DNA from: a cyanobacterium PCC 7702
GTDB taxonomy: Bacteria > Cyanobacteriota > Cyanobacteriia > Cyanobacteriales > Nostocaceae
Assembly (NCBI GenBank): GCA_000332255.1
Contig: KB235926.1
Location: 4,565,360-4,629,359, forward strand
Length of the DNA: 64,000 bases
Direction of reading: 5' to 3'
Notes under the pieces: generated by a model
What the model was told of the DNA's origin: nothing
Seen by the model: the letters and a program-made list of their open reading frames with translations, nothing else
The model's database searches: none
Shown: positions 18,877 to 27,147 of the stretch, one piece after another
Layout: every line of letters starts with the position of its first letter
Position numbering within the stretch: position 1 is the stretch's first letter
Program-made: the position numbers and the translations under genes

Positions 18877-19830
18877 ATGAAGAAGCTCAAATCACTTATT
18901 CAAAAAGGTGTGACACCAATTATCAAAAAGTTACCACCAAAATTCCTCAACAATCTGGCAATCGGACTACCAGATAAATCAGCCCAGTGGTCGATAGGGA
19001 TATATACAGGCAAATTCTTTTTTGATTTATCTCCACCTACAGGAGGAAAAAATCCTGTTCTAACTCGCCAAGATGTATCAGATGTTTGGGCAGGATTTGT
19101 TGCCGATCCATTTATGATTCAAGTCAAACAAATATGGTACATGTTCTTTGAAGTTTTCAACAACCAAACCTGCAAAGGTGAAATTGGATTAGCAACCAGC
19201 AACGACGCCAAACATTGGCAGTACCAACAAATTATTCTGGCAGAGCCATTTCACTTATCTTATCCGTATGTTTTTGAATGGATGAACGAGTACTACATGA
19301 TTCCGGAAAGTTACCAAGCTAACTCTGTCAGATTGTACAAGGCATCCAAGTTTCCTACTCAATGGAACTTTCTAGGAAGCCTTCTTGCTGGTTCTGTGTT
19401 TTTAGATGCATCTATTTTTCGGCACGCAGACAAATGGTGGTTGTTTGCTGAAACTAATCCGGAGCATAAATGGGATACCCTTCGACTTTATTACGCCGAG
19501 GAACTGCTGGGTCCTTGGAGCGAGCATCCCCAAAGTCCGATCGTCATTGGTAACGCCCATATTGCCAGACCAGCTGGTAGAGTTTTGGTGATGGGAGATA
19601 AAATTATTCGCTTTACCCAAGATTGCAACCCAGAATACGGTACACAAGTACGAGCATTTGAAATTGACGATTTGACCTTGACAAGTTATAGCGAGCGAGA
19701 AATCCAATCAAACCCAATCCTAGCACCAACTAAGATGGGATGGAATGGTTCTGGTATGCACCATATAGACCCTCACCGACTGGAAGATGGACAGTGGATA
19801 GCCTGCGTAGACGGTCGGGTAAAATACTGA
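18877..19830 (+). CDS. GINT1-N-like beta-propeller protein
   Basis: The 317-residue protein resembles the N-terminal domain of plant glucosamine inositolphosphorylceramide transferase 1 and bacterial 'formyltransferase-linked' glycan proteins. This is a five-bladed beta-propeller related to glycosidase folds. Telling segments are FVADPFMIQ (about 69-77), EIGLATSNDAKHW (about 102-114), EPFHLSYPYVFEW, YYMIPESY (about 138-145) and DASIFRHADKWWLF. It has no GT-A or GT-B transferase domain. It may bind or trim a sugar, or act as a partner of a transferase; no reaction is proven. I chose ATG 18877 over TTG 18859. It lies between an epimerase and a GT4 gene in the island. Confidence 0.7.
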   Translation: MKKLKSLIQKGVTPIIKKLPPKFLNNLAIGLPDKSAQWSIGIYTGKFFFDLSPPTGGKNPVLTRQDVSDVWAGFVADPFMIQVKQIWYMFFEVFNNQTCKGEIGLATSNDAKHWQYQQIILAEPFHLSYPYVFEWMNEYYMIPESYQANSVRLYKASKFPTQWNFLGSLLAGSVFLDASIFRHADKWWLFAETNPEHKWDTLRLYYAEELLGPWSEHPQSPIVIGNAHIARPAGRVLVMGDKIIRFTQDCNPEYGTQVRAFEIDDLTLTSYSEREIQSNPILAPTKMGWNGSGMHHIDPHRLEDGQWIACVDGRVKY

Positions 19831-20024
19831 CGCAGCGATTTTCTGCAGCTGCCAATTTTATTAAGATTTGATAAAGAAAACCTGTTTATAGCAATGTTTT
19901 TTAAATTTTTCAGATTTGTCTTGCTAGAAGACTGTATCTCAAGAAAACAATAGATAAATAATTGAGTGTAAATGCAGCATTAACGCCAAATTATTTTGTA
20001 TATGGTAAATTCACAAGGACTGAT

Positions 20025-21125
20025 ATGAAAATAGCCTTAGTACACGATTATCTTACTCAGCGAGGGGGCGCAGAAAGAGTTTTTGAATTACTTTGCAAGC
20101 GCTATCCCCAAGCAGATATATATACCTCGGTTTACGATCCCCAGCAAACTATAGATCTAGGTGAACGAATAGTCAAAACAACATTTTTACAAAATATTCC
20201 TGGTGCAGCCAAATATTTCCGCCTGATGGCTCCCTTTTATTTTCCTGCTTTTCGTGCCCTGGATTTACAAGAATACGATCTAATTATTAGTAGCAGCACC
20301 AGCTTTGCTAAAGCTGTACAAAAAAATCCCAAAGCTAAACATATTTGCTTTTGCCATAACATCACTCGTTTTTTGTGGGATACAGAAACTTATTTGCGCG
20401 AATACGGAGACTATCGATATTTTGCTCCTTTAATAGAACAAGTTTTCCAAGTAATGAGAAAGATAGATATTACATATGCACAAAAACCGGATCTTTACAT
20501 TGCTAATTCTAGTGTTGTAGCCGCTCGCATCGAGAAAATTTACGCCAAAAAAGCAGTGGTTATTAACTACCCTATTGATACCAGTAAGTTCGTTTTTTCC
20601 GATACCAAAGAAGACTACTATCTTGCCTCCGCTCGCATGATCGGCTATAAACGTCTTGATATAATAGTTGAAGCTTTCAATTGGCTGGGATGGCGATTAT
20701 TAATATCTGGAGACGGGCCAGAGCGGGAGAGGTTGCAGTCTAAAGCATTAGGCAATATAGAATTTTTAGGACACGTTACGGATGCACAACGTACCCAATT
20801 ATTCGCAAAAGCCCGATCCGTGGTAGTGGCGGCCCTAGAAGACTACGGATTAGTTCCTATAGAGGCCAACGCCAGCGGAACACCAGTGATAGCTTATGGG
20901 GCAGGTGGGGTATTAGATACTCAAATACCTGGTAAAACCGGAGTCTTTTTCAAAAGACAAACGCCCGAATCCTTACAAGCAGCCTTACTAGAAGCTAGAG
21001 AAATCTATTGGGATTACAAAAACATCCGTAATCATGCAGTCAAAAATTTTTCGGAGCAAGCCTTCTTCAGTAAAGTCGAGCAGGTTATTAACCAAGCTTG
21101 TAATTTAAATAGATCGCTAGTTTGA
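20025..21125 (+). CDS. GT4 glycosyltransferase, WbaZ/mannosyltransferase-like
   Basis: The 366-residue protein opens with MKIALVHDYLTQRGGAERV, the typical start of this GT4 subgroup, with a strong Shine-Dalgarno AAGGA (20015-20019). FCHNITRFLWD (about 105-115) belongs to the acceptor half. Donor-site motifs are SARMIGYKRLDIIVEAF (about 203-219), LLISGDGPER and EDYGLVPIEANASGTPVIAY (about 277-296) with both family Glu residues. It adds a sugar, often mannose or rhamnose in relatives, to a lipid-linked chain. It is followed 24 bases on by the Wzc-like gene, so the two are likely cotranscribed. I chose ATG 20025 over an upstream in-frame GTG-like start at 19962. Confidence 0.88.
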   Translation: MKIALVHDYLTQRGGAERVFELLCKRYPQADIYTSVYDPQQTIDLGERIVKTTFLQNIPGAAKYFRLMAPFYFPAFRALDLQEYDLIISSSTSFAKAVQKNPKAKHICFCHNITRFLWDTETYLREYGDYRYFAPLIEQVFQVMRKIDITYAQKPDLYIANSSVVAARIEKIYAKKAVVINYPIDTSKFVFSDTKEDYYLASARMIGYKRLDIIVEAFNWLGWRLLISGDGPERERLQSKALGNIEFLGHVTDAQRTQLFAKARSVVVAALEDYGLVPIEANASGTPVIAYGAGGVLDTQIPGKTGVFFKRQTPESLQAALLEAREIYWDYKNIRNHAVKNFSEQAFFSKVEQVINQACNLNRSLV

Positions 21126-21149
21126 TTAGTTAGCTGAGGAATAGTAAAC

Positions 21150-23375
21150 GTGATTCAATCCAGCATAAGCCCCTACGTCAATCCAGTCACAGAAACAGAA
21201 CCCGGTTACGGCCAGCTGTTCGCGGTTTTGGTTCGGAGATTTCCTTGGTTTTTAGTAGTATTTATTGCTTCTGTAGCAATAGCAGGGGCAATAACCAAAA
21301 AAACACCACCCACTTACAAAAGCTCTATGCAGCTGTTGGTAGAACCAAACTACCAAGGCAAAAAGGAAGGAACAGCAGAAGAAAATAAGTTTACTGATAG
21401 TAGTGTCGAGATAGATACTGCTACCCAACTCAGCCTGATGCAAAGTTCCAAACTGCTCCAAAAGGCAGTTGACAGGCTTAAACCCGAATACCCAAATCTA
21501 ACGGTAGATCAACTAAAGGGAGCTTTGGTCTTAAGTCAATTAAAAACCGGAGAAGAAAATCTGCCTACTAAAATCTTCTTGGTTGAGTATAGCGATCGCG
21601 ACCCGGATAAAACAGAAAGAGTTCTACAAGCACTACAACAAGTTTATTTAGAATACAACAGACAACAGCAAGACGAGCGTTTAAGAAAAGGTCTGAGGGT
21701 TGTTAGAGAACAAATCACCAAAGTTAGCGACGAAGTTAACAACGCAGAAGCAAACCTGCAACGCTTTCGCCGCACTCAAAACTTAATCGACCCCGAGTCT
21801 CAGGCAAAAACTCTAGAAGATAACTTAAATAGCATTCTCCAGGAGCGACGCACAACCCGCTCTCAATTTGAAGAAGCTAAAGCTCGTTACGCATCATTGC
21901 AACAACAACTTAACCGCAATCCCCAAAAAGCTTTAGTTGCTTCCCGCTTAAGCCAATCTAGCCGATACCAAGCTCTACTCAACGAAATTCAGAAAACCGA
22001 ACTAGCTCTTGCACAAGAACGTTTGCGCTTTACAGAAGAAAGTCCTCAAGTACAAAAATTGCTAGAACAACGCAAAGAGCAAATGGCTTTACTGCAACAA
22101 GAAGCAGGACGCACTTTGGGACAGTCTGATAATGTCGTTACTCCAAAAGATAATCTTCTCAATCAAGGACAATTGGGCCAAATTGACCTTAACCTTGCTG
22201 CTCAACTGGTAGAGACCCAAACAAATTTATTAGCTTTAGCAGCTCGCGATCAAACATTGGCACAAAAAGAACTGCAAGTACGCAGTGAACTGAAAAGTTT
22301 TCCCGCGAAGTTAGCTGAGTACAGTCGTTTGCAACCACAAGTTCAACTTGCCCGTGAAAGGTTACAACAGCTTTTAAAGGCAGAACAAGAATTGCGACAA
22401 GAACTTGCCAAAGGAGGATTTAACTGGCAAGTAGTAGAAGAACCTCAAAAAGGCTTTTTTGTAGGTCCAAATCTCCAGCAAAACCTGATGTTAGGTGCAG
22501 TCGTGGGTCTGATGCTAGGAGGTGTAGTCGCTTTTATTCGTGAAGCAGCAGACGATTCAATTCATACCACTGCTGAAATAGAAAAGCAAGTTTCCTTACC
22601 AGTTTTGGGAGTAACTCCCAAGCTACCTCCAACCCGAGTGAAAGATTCATTGTTCAAACTACCTTTTGGCAAGCCTGAAGTTCTTGCTCCCTGGACAGTT
22701 CAGGTACTGCAATCCCCACCGCGTTGGGAATCGATGGATCTAATTTACAAAAACATAGAACTTATTAATTCTATTTCCACCTACAAATCTTTGATGGTGA
22801 CCTCAGCTGTACCTGACGAAGGAAAATCTGCTTTGGCTTTAGGTTTAGCAATGAGTGCTGCTCGCTTGCATAAACGAGTGTTACTCATCGATGCGAATCT
22901 GCGCGACCCAAGTCTGCACAAACAGCTTAATCTACCTAACGAACAAGGACTTTCAACATTACTGGTAAGCGAGACCGCTTTACCCAACCAAATTAATCTT
23001 CAATCCTCTGGTTCGTCGTACATTGATATCTTAACAGCTGGACCAATACCTGCCGACCCAGCCCATTTGTTGAGTTCCCCTCGCATGCAAGAGCTAATGA
23101 GAGCATTTGAGGAAAATTACGATCTGGTCATCGTAAATGCTTCTCCGGTTCTCGGGTTGGTAGACGCTTTGCTGACAGCATCATCCTGTCGAAGCGTGGT
23201 CATGGTAGCAAGTATTGGTAGAATAACTAAAAATCAGCTTGCCCAGGCTACAGCTATGCTTGGCAGATTAAACTTGATTGGTATTGTAGCAAATGGGGTA
23301 TCCAATCCTACTAATGCCTACGTGCCTTATACCAGAGAACACTCTTTTGCACTACAGCAAGCTATAGAAAAATAG
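21150..23375 (+). CDS. Wzc-like polysaccharide co-polymerase / tyrosine kinase
   Basis: This 741-residue protein has the full Wzc layout. There is an N-terminal Wzz domain with a first membrane span (about 31-50), a long periplasmic coiled coil (about 175-420, rich in Q/E/L heptads) and a second membrane span (about 446-465). The cytoplasmic BY-kinase domain has Walker A SAVPDEGKSA (about 550-559), Walker A' VLLIDANLRDPSLH and Walker B-like VIVNASPVLG. The C-terminal tail has few tyrosines, unlike E. coli Wzc. Such proteins set chain length and couple polymerisation to export through phosphorylation. The start is GTG 21150, 13 bases after AGGA. In the Anabaena HEP island a gene of this type precedes hepC, as I recall it. 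Confidence 0.88.
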   Translation: MIQSSISPYVNPVTETEPGYGQLFAVLVRRFPWFLVVFIASVAIAGAITKKTPPTYKSSMQLLVEPNYQGKKEGTAEENKFTDSSVEIDTATQLSLMQSSKLLQKAVDRLKPEYPNLTVDQLKGALVLSQLKTGEENLPTKIFLVEYSDRDPDKTERVLQALQQVYLEYNRQQQDERLRKGLRVVREQITKVSDEVNNAEANLQRFRRTQNLIDPESQAKTLEDNLNSILQERRTTRSQFEEAKARYASLQQQLNRNPQKALVASRLSQSSRYQALLNEIQKTELALAQERLRFTEESPQVQKLLEQRKEQMALLQQEAGRTLGQSDNVVTPKDNLLNQGQLGQIDLNLAAQLVETQTNLLALAARDQTLAQKELQVRSELKSFPAKLAEYSRLQPQVQLARERLQQLLKAEQELRQELAKGGFNWQVVEEPQKGFFVGPNLQQNLMLGAVVGLMLGGVVAFIREAADDSIHTTAEIEKQVSLPVLGVTPKLPPTRVKDSLFKLPFGKPEVLAPWTVQVLQSPPRWESMDLIYKNIELINSISTYKSLMVTSAVPDEGKSALALGLAMSAARLHKRVLLIDANLRDPSLHKQLNLPNEQGLSTLLVSETALPNQINLQSSGSSYIDILTAGPIPADPAHLLSSPRMQELMRAFEENYDLVIVNASPVLGLVDALLTASSCRSVVMVASIGRITKNQLAQATAMLGRLNLIGIVANGVSNPTNAYVPYTREHSFALQQAIEK

Positions 23376-24125
23376 CTGAGTTTCTTTGTGGATGAGTAGA
23401 CCGTGAAAACTAAAACACGGAAAAACCGCATTTTCATGTGAAGTTAATGGTTAGGCTGGTTGCTACACCCTTGAATCGAGCTGGAAGCAATGTTCGCTGA
23501 CATGCTTCCATAAGCCTAACTGTTTTGAGATAATAACAACAATTGTCATTTTATATTTTTGAAAAAATATTTATTTTGGGAAACTTTAACTCTTTTTGTT
23601 TGGTTGTGTTTCACGTTTTTCTAGTTGAATTTGATTTGATTACCTTTATTCAATAATTATAAAAATCATAGTTTCTATTCTTTTTAAACTTAATAACGTA
23701 TTATTACCATTGAGCTTAAAAACTAAAAGCTAGTTAGCTCTCAAAATAACACTTCTAATTCATGATAACTTAACAATTAGCCTCTGTTGAGACAATTTAT
23801 TTAAAGAGTGAATAAAGAATGCCAGCGAGTAGCTGTTAATTTTACTGAGTCTTATATCCTAGATATTGAATCACATATCAGAAATATCAGTATCAAGTGA
23901 GTATTTTTATTATTTATTTAACAATTTGCAGTTACTTTTCGGCACTTTTATCCTCAGTAAGAGGAGAATGATTGCTTTCCCAATGAATGGAAATGGCAGT
24001 AATTACTACGTATTTTTCTGGACAATTAATTGCAATTTGCAAAAGCAAGATATCAATTCAAGTTATTTTGCTTGACAGTTCCTTATCAGCTTGACGCCTT
24101 ACTTTTAATTTTAAGAAAACTACCT
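23376..24125. other. 750-base gap between wzc-like and hepC-like genes
   Basis: The first 150 bases hold a structured region (listed separately). A small hairpin CCGTG/CACGG stands at 23401-23420. The rest is very AT-rich with no convincing gene. The 69-codon frame at 23866 shows no family and no ribosome binding site. The gap probably carries the hepC promoter. Confidence 0.45.
23450..23520 (+). repeat. Nested perfect inverted repeats (candidate structured RNA)
   Basis: GTTAGGCT (23450-23457) pairs perfectly with AGCCTAAC (23513-23520). Inside, TGGAAGCA (23482-23489) pairs perfectly with TGCTTCCA (23503-23510), two bases from the outer 3' arm, leaving a 24-base 5' bulge. It is followed by TGTTTTG. 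It starts about 75 bases after the wzc-like stop, so it may be a terminator or a small RNA or repeat. Confidence 0.55.
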
Positions 24126-24959
24126 ATGACTAGCTCGGTAATTTCCAATTTAGATGACTGCTATACTGTTAGCCAAGAACACCAACAAAGCAATGCTCCG
24201 TACTGCACGCTGAAATGGCGACAAGGCCAGCTGTTAGTTAAACCTTTGGAGTCAGCAAAGCAACCATACCTAGCCTCCTTAGATAACGAGCAACACTTGG
24301 TGGAATGCTTGAAGCATTCTCCTGTCAACATAGTTCGTATAGATCCGAAACTGGGTGAAGAAAGGCTCATTTTTTGGGCTAACGCTTGTCTGCAAGCTTC
24401 AAAGCCAATATACTTACATATTCCTACTGGTAAAAAACTGCCAAAATTCAAAGCCCTGCCATTAAAATTGTTGAGGCGGCTAATAGATTTTACTATCGCC
24501 TTTGCGTTACTGTTGGTAACTAGTCCTTTAATGCTGGCATTGGCATTATTGCTGATGCGCTTTTATTCTCCAGAGGAGATTTTAGAGCAACAGTGGCATG
24601 TAGGAGAAAGAGGTAGACTCTTTAGAACCCTGAGGTTTCGCACAACTTTAGGCGGTGACAAAACGGCAGTTAACAAGGTCACAGGCTATAAAAACAGCGG
24701 GCGCGATCGCAACAATAATCATAAAATTACACCCTTGGGATGTTTCATGCGCAAGTATGGACTGCAAAACCTACCTTTATTGTTGAACGTGCTGCGGGGT
24801 GAAATGAGTTTGACCGGTCCCCGTTGCTGGACGCTAGCAGAAGCAGTCAGGCTTAGTTTTGAAAATCAACGTCAGCTAAATGAGCTACCTGGAATTACAG
24901 GTTCGTGGCAACTGCAGACAGAAACTAAGTTATTACAATTAGATGGCCAAGCCTTATAA
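24126..24959 (+). CDS. hepC: HepC-like sugar transferase (bacterial sugar transferase family), dyad changed
   Basis: The 277-residue protein has an N-terminal region of about 110 residues with no family I know, then a PF02397-type domain. A hydrophobic re-entrant/membrane segment follows KLLRRLIDFTIAFALLLV (about 114-131), then HVGERGRLFRTLRFRTT and NLPLLLNVLRGEMSLTGPR (about 217-235). Family members place the first sugar-phosphate on undecaprenyl phosphate. The usual catalytic DE of SLDELPQ reads QN here (GLQNLPL), and GPRP is GPRC, so normal activity is doubtful. I chose ATG 24126 over TTG 24030. It directly precedes the hepA-like gene, as hepC precedes hepA in Anabaena; the symbol rests on that and on size. 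Confidence 0.7.
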   Translation: MTSSVISNLDDCYTVSQEHQQSNAPYCTLKWRQGQLLVKPLESAKQPYLASLDNEQHLVECLKHSPVNIVRIDPKLGEERLIFWANACLQASKPIYLHIPTGKKLPKFKALPLKLLRRLIDFTIAFALLLVTSPLMLALALLLMRFYSPEEILEQQWHVGERGRLFRTLRFRTTLGGDKTAVNKVTGYKNSGRDRNNNHKITPLGCFMRKYGLQNLPLLLNVLRGEMSLTGPRCWTLAEAVRLSFENQRQLNELPGITGSWQLQTETKLLQLDGQAL

Positions 24960-24990
24960 CTGATATTTTGAGTAATTTTCAGCAGCTATA

Positions 24991-25032
24991 CACCAAAAGG
25001 GAGTAAGATTTCGGCTTTTCTCCCTTCAGGTG
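24991..25032 (+). promoter_or_regulatory. Hairpin in the hepC-hepA gap
   Basis: CACC...AAGGGAG (24991-25003) pairs with CTCCCTT...GGTG (25020-25032), a seven-base perfect core with a four-base outer stem. It has no T run, so it may be a weak terminator or attenuator between hepC and hepA. Confidence 0.4.
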
Positions 25033-25053
25033 TAGGCGTACAGTTATAACAAG

Positions 25054-25067
25054 GTAACTTACTGTAC
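25054..25067. promoter_or_regulatory. NtcA-type palindrome GTAN8TAC upstream of hepA
   Basis: GTA-ACTTACTG-TAC matches the consensus of NtcA, the nitrogen-control regulator of cyanobacteria. It lies 148 bases before the hepA ATG. A TATAAA-like -10 box stands at 25084-25089, 16 bases away, a little closer than the usual 20-24. About sixteen such palindromes are expected by chance in 64 kb, so binding is only suggested. Confidence 0.4.
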
Positions 25068-25214
25068 AGCAAAGAAATTAATGTATAAATGTATTAATGC
25101 AGGTTTCTCATCAAATAATCACTCTGCTAGTTGATGCAGGGATTGATTTATCTTTGGTTTACAGCCTTAAGAGTATACTGTCTGCTTCGTCAAAAAATTG
25201 TCAAACAAATATCC

Positions 25215-27056
25215 ATGGTTCTCAAGCTTTTCCAACCTTTGCGCCAGCTCCTGAAGAATGTAGTTACAGCTACCAGATTCTGGCAGGATAATTATTTAAT
25301 TTTACGGGAATTTAAAAATTTTCGTAAAATCACAATTTTAGCTGTGGTCTTTTCTTTGTTAGCAGCAACCTTTGAAGGCGTAAGTATCGGCTTTTTGCTT
25401 TCTTTTTTGCAAAGCTTAACTAGCCCCCAAAGTCAACCTAAAATTGGCATTGCTTGGTTGGACACTTTAATTGCTAGCGTACCAATTATTAATCCCTTAT
25501 ATGTAATATCTATCTTAATTTTATTGAGTACTTGGATGCGCGTAACATTCAATTACTTCGCATCTATATACACGGAAACAGCGCAATTAAACCTGGCACA
25601 TTGCTTGCGAATACAGATGTTCGAGCAGTTGCAAGCTTTTTCCATTAGCTACTTTGCCAAGACGCGTTCGGGAGAGTTGATAAACACGATAACAACAGAA
25701 ATAGAAAGAATAAAATCCTGTTTTAGCGGCATTGCTTTCTTATTTACACGCACTTTGACTGTTGCCGTCTACTTTTTAGCTATGTTTTTAATTTCCTGGC
25801 AACTGTCAATAATTTCAGTGTTAGTATTTTCGCTGGTAGCAGTGGGATTAACAACTTTTAATGCTCGAATTAGAGAACAAAGCTTTGGCATTTCCAATGC
25901 CAATGGAGCATTAAATTCCACGGCAATAGAATTTATTAATGGTATTCGTACCGTTCATGCATTTGGGACACAAAATTTTGAGCGACAGCGTTTCTACCAG
26001 GCAAGTAAAAACGTATTAAACGCTTCTGTGAAAGTAGCCTTAGCTTGGACACTTGTCAAACCTTTAGCCGAAGCGATCGCCACAACAGTTCTAATTACAT
26101 TGATTATTATTTCCTTCACAAAACTGACACTACCAGTAGCTTCCTTACTGACATTTTTCTTCGTCTTGCTTCGAGCTGTACCAAGTATTCAGGAAATGAA
26201 CGGAACAGTTGCTTTTCTAAGTACGTTAAAAGGTTCTTTAGAAAATATTAAAGAGCTGCTCAGAACAGACAACAAACCTTACTTTCAAAACGGAAGTGTT
26301 CCCTTTACAGGTTTGAAAAGGGCAATTGATTTGATATCTGTTGATTTTGGCTATACTCCCGATGATTTAGTACTGCATAATATAACACTGACCATAGAAC
26401 GAGGCAAAATGACAGCACTGGTAGGAGCATCCGGTGCTGGGAAAACCACGCTGGTAGATTTAATACCGCGATTTTACGATCCCACCCAAGGACAAGTTTT
26501 AATCGATGGAGTCGATCTGCGAGAGTTTGAAATTAACTCGCTACGACGAAAGATGGCTGTAGTTAGTCAGGATACATTTATTTTTAATACATCAGTTTGG
26601 AATAATATCGCCTACGGCATGCCGCAAGCAACTGCAGCGGAAATTAGAGAAGCTGCTAGACTAGCGAATGCCCTAGAATTTATAGAAGAAATGCCTGCAG
26701 GTTTTGATACACCACTGGGCGATCGCGGAGTTCGCCTATCTGGAGGACAAAGACAGCGCATCGCTATTGCTCGTGCTCTTTTGCGCGATCCAGAAATATT
26801 AATTCTAGACGAAGCAACTAGCGCTTTAGATTCTGTTTCCGAACGGTTAATCCAAGAATCAATTGAAAAATTGTCTGTTGGTAGAACCGTGATTGCGATC
26901 GCCCACAGACTCTCCACAATTGCGAAAGCAGATAAAGTTGTTGTGCTCGAACAAGGACGAATTGTCGAACAAGGAAACTATCAAGAACTGCTGCAACAAC
27001 GTGGTAAGCTTTGGAAATATCACCAGATGCAGCATCAATTAGGCCAGTTAAGCTAA
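25215..27056 (+). CDS. hepA: HepA-like ABC exporter for envelope polysaccharide
   Basis: This 613-residue half-transporter fuses a six-span membrane domain (about 35-330, with the EVERY start FEGVSIGFLLSFL) to an ATPase. Walker A is GASGAGKTT (about 405-413), the signature is LSGGQRQR (about 507-514), Walker B is ILILDEATSALD (about 527-538) and the switch His is in AIAHRLS. It is MsbA-like; as a homodimer it would export a lipid-linked or free glycan. HepA of Anabaena 7120 is about the same length, lies next to hepC and is needed for the heterocyst polysaccharide layer. I chose ATG 25215 since the longer frame (from 25131) adds a poor N-terminus. A strong terminator follows, and a GTAN8TAC site lies upstream. 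Confidence 0.88.
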   Translation: MVLKLFQPLRQLLKNVVTATRFWQDNYLILREFKNFRKITILAVVFSLLAATFEGVSIGFLLSFLQSLTSPQSQPKIGIAWLDTLIASVPIINPLYVISILILLSTWMRVTFNYFASIYTETAQLNLAHCLRIQMFEQLQAFSISYFAKTRSGELINTITTEIERIKSCFSGIAFLFTRTLTVAVYFLAMFLISWQLSIISVLVFSLVAVGLTTFNARIREQSFGISNANGALNSTAIEFINGIRTVHAFGTQNFERQRFYQASKNVLNASVKVALAWTLVKPLAEAIATTVLITLIIISFTKLTLPVASLLTFFFVLLRAVPSIQEMNGTVAFLSTLKGSLENIKELLRTDNKPYFQNGSVPFTGLKRAIDLISVDFGYTPDDLVLHNITLTIERGKMTALVGASGAGKTTLVDLIPRFYDPTQGQVLIDGVDLREFEINSLRRKMAVVSQDTFIFNTSVWNNIAYGMPQATAAEIREAARLANALEFIEEMPAGFDTPLGDRGVRLSGGQRQRIAIARALLRDPEILILDEATSALDSVSERLIQESIEKLSVGRTVIAIAHRLSTIAKADKVVVLEQGRIVEQGNYQELLQQRGKLWKYHQMQHQLGQLS

Positions 27057-27063
27057 AAAAATG

Positions 27064-27101
27064 GAGAACTTACTTGTTAGTGATGAAGTTCTCTGTTTTT
27101 T
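27064..27101 (+). terminator. Rho-independent terminator after hepA
   Basis: GAGAACTT (27064-27071) pairs perfectly with AAGTTCTC (27086-27093), followed by TGTTTTTTG. It begins seven bases after the hepA stop. Confidence 0.8.
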
Positions 27102-27147
27102 GTTTCTCAAATTCCGCTGAAATATCAATTTTCTCCACACTATACCT

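Noticed and set aside
23866-24075. 69-codon plus frame before hepC
   Set aside because: Low-complexity aromatic/Asn-rich text, no binding site, overlaps the longer hepC frame start.
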